A stretch of DNA of 64,000 nucleotides from CBDIDH01 sp965277595 (GTDB taxonomy: Bacteria > Planctomycetota > Planctomycetia > Isosphaerales > Isosphaeraceae), in assembly GCA_965277595.1 (NCBI GenBank), contig CBDIDH010000002.1:4464001-4528000 (forward strand), read 5' to 3'. This document shows positions 63,481 to 64,000 of this stretch, in pieces; the first letter of the stretch is position 1, and every line of letters begins with the position of its first letter. Below the pieces are notes generated by a model. That model searched no databases. It saw only the letters and a list, made by a program, of their open reading frames with translations, and had not been told where the DNA came from. A program made the translations under genes and the position numbers.

Positions 63481-64000
63481 GTGGCGACTCAAGGCGCGCG
63501 ATCCGCGGTCCCCCGGCTCTGGCATGGCGGCTCGGCCGTCCGGCCCGAAGCCCGCAAGGCGGGCAGGCGTCGCCGCAAGGTCTTCGCCCTTCAGGCGGCG
63601 ATCATGGCGCTCGCCGGGGCGATCGTCGGCATGCTCTACTGGCTCAAGCCGATCCCCACGCCAAGGCTTCTTCCTCTTATTTCCGCCGCCACCGAGAGCC
63701 CCGCGCTCGTCCCCTTGCCGATGGCCTCGGCCGACCTTCGCGGGTTCGAAGGTCTTCGGTCGTTGACCCATCGTGGCAAGGCGACGACCAGCGAGGATCG
63801 CATCCGGCTGGTCTCGGACCTCGACGACCTCAAGACCGTTCGCGGCGTTCCGGTGATCGTCTTCCTGCGGGCCTATTCGCGGGTCAACCTGATCTCGGGC
63901 GTTGAGCCTACCGCCGCTCGGCCCGGCCAGCTCATGATCTTGCCCGCCGACGCCGACCCCGTGAACCCGGCCAAATGGCTCTCGTTGCGCACCGCTCTCA
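63481..64000 (+). CDS. 5' part of a second membrane-anchored caspase-like protein (runs off the window)
   Basis: An open frame from GTG 63481, one base after the corA stop, continues to the end of the window. It has a basic N-terminus (RKAGRRRRKVF), one TM helix (LQAAIMALAGAIVGMLYWL) and then VIVFLRAYSRV ... GQLMILPADADPVN. This lines up with VVLALHGG ... GAYLLPDDADA of the giant protein two genes upstream, so it is a paralogue of the caspase-like domain; the His position is not conserved. Coupling with the 57331 and corA genes indicates one operon. Confidence 0.65.
   Translation, partial: MATQGARSAVPRLWHGGSAVRPEARKAGRRRRKVFALQAAIMALAGAIVGMLYWLKPIPTPRLLPLISAATESPALVPLPMASADLRGFEGLRSLTHRGKATTSEDRIRLVSDLDDLKTVRGVPVIVFLRAYSRVNLISGVEPTAARPGQLMILPADADPVNPAKWLSLRTAL

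Overview
The window is about 64 kb of GC-rich bacterial DNA and is almost certainly from a member of the phylum Planctomycetota, probably the Isosphaeraceae (Singulisphaera/Paludisphaera type). I infer this from several hallmark families: a DUF1553/DUF1549 lipoprotein paired with a Tat-exported DUF1501 protein; a DUF1559 prepilin-like protein with an H-x9-DG-like end, next to a small transthyretin-like lipoprotein; a Ser/Thr kinase with DWG in place of DFG followed by TPRs; and caspase-like/vWA giant proteins. No rRNA, tRNA or CRISPR array was recognised.

Layout. 0.7-6.3 kb: a small membrane protein, then three translationally coupled alkaline-phosphatase-superfamily enzymes. 6.5-8.8 kb: a NarL-type two-component system. 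9.0-14.3 kb: a secreted protein, an FHA protein whose end abuts the remains of trehalose-phosphatase, then DUF2254, MscS and NhaP-type membrane proteins. 14.4-15.1 kb: a decayed FAD oxidoreductase-rhodanese gene. 15.2-17.6 kb: an arsR - exported phosphatase/arsenate-reductase-like - arsM operon. 17.7-21.6 kb: the DUF1553-DUF1501 pair. 21.85-32.2 kb: a LysR regulator divergent from a six-gene co-directional locus (TPR-S-like scaffold, Nudix, GYF/multi-TM/Rossmann-like protein, kinase-like phosphotransferase, RyR-TPR-S-SLOG-cyclase fusion, tandem degenerate Nudix). 32.4-37.5 kb: Ser/Thr kinase, lipoprotein, DUF1559. 38-42.3 kb: a beta-propeller glycosidase-like protein, RidA, and polyamine genes aguB and aguA. 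42.3-43.6 kb: repeat-rich DNA. 43.6-57 kb: dispersed type VI secretion genes (tssA, a tssB-tssC-like fusion, PAAR, vgrG) mixed with a Kef antiporter and secreted proteins. 57.3-64 kb: a 1.7-kaa membrane-anchored pseudo-caspase/vWA protein, a CorA transporter, and the 5' end of a related protein.

The most interesting part is the 22.9-32.2 kb locus. Its domains (TPR-S scaffold, SLOG-like nucleotide sensor, class III cyclase, RyR, Nudix, kinase fold, membrane-anchored Rossmann-like domain) are the parts list of nucleotide-signal-gated prokaryotic conflict systems, but in an arrangement I do not recognise. My working model is a cyclic-nucleotide or NAD-derivative signal made or sensed by the RyR-TPR-S-SLOG-cyclase protein, tuned by Nudix proteins and transmitted to the kinase-like and membrane proteins. 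Domain calls are by eye.

The window also carries interspersed repeats in gene-free DNA: heptanucleotide tandem repeats of two word families (GGGCAAA/GGGCAGA and GATGACC), often as inverted pairs, and a cluster of REP-like palindromes after aguA.
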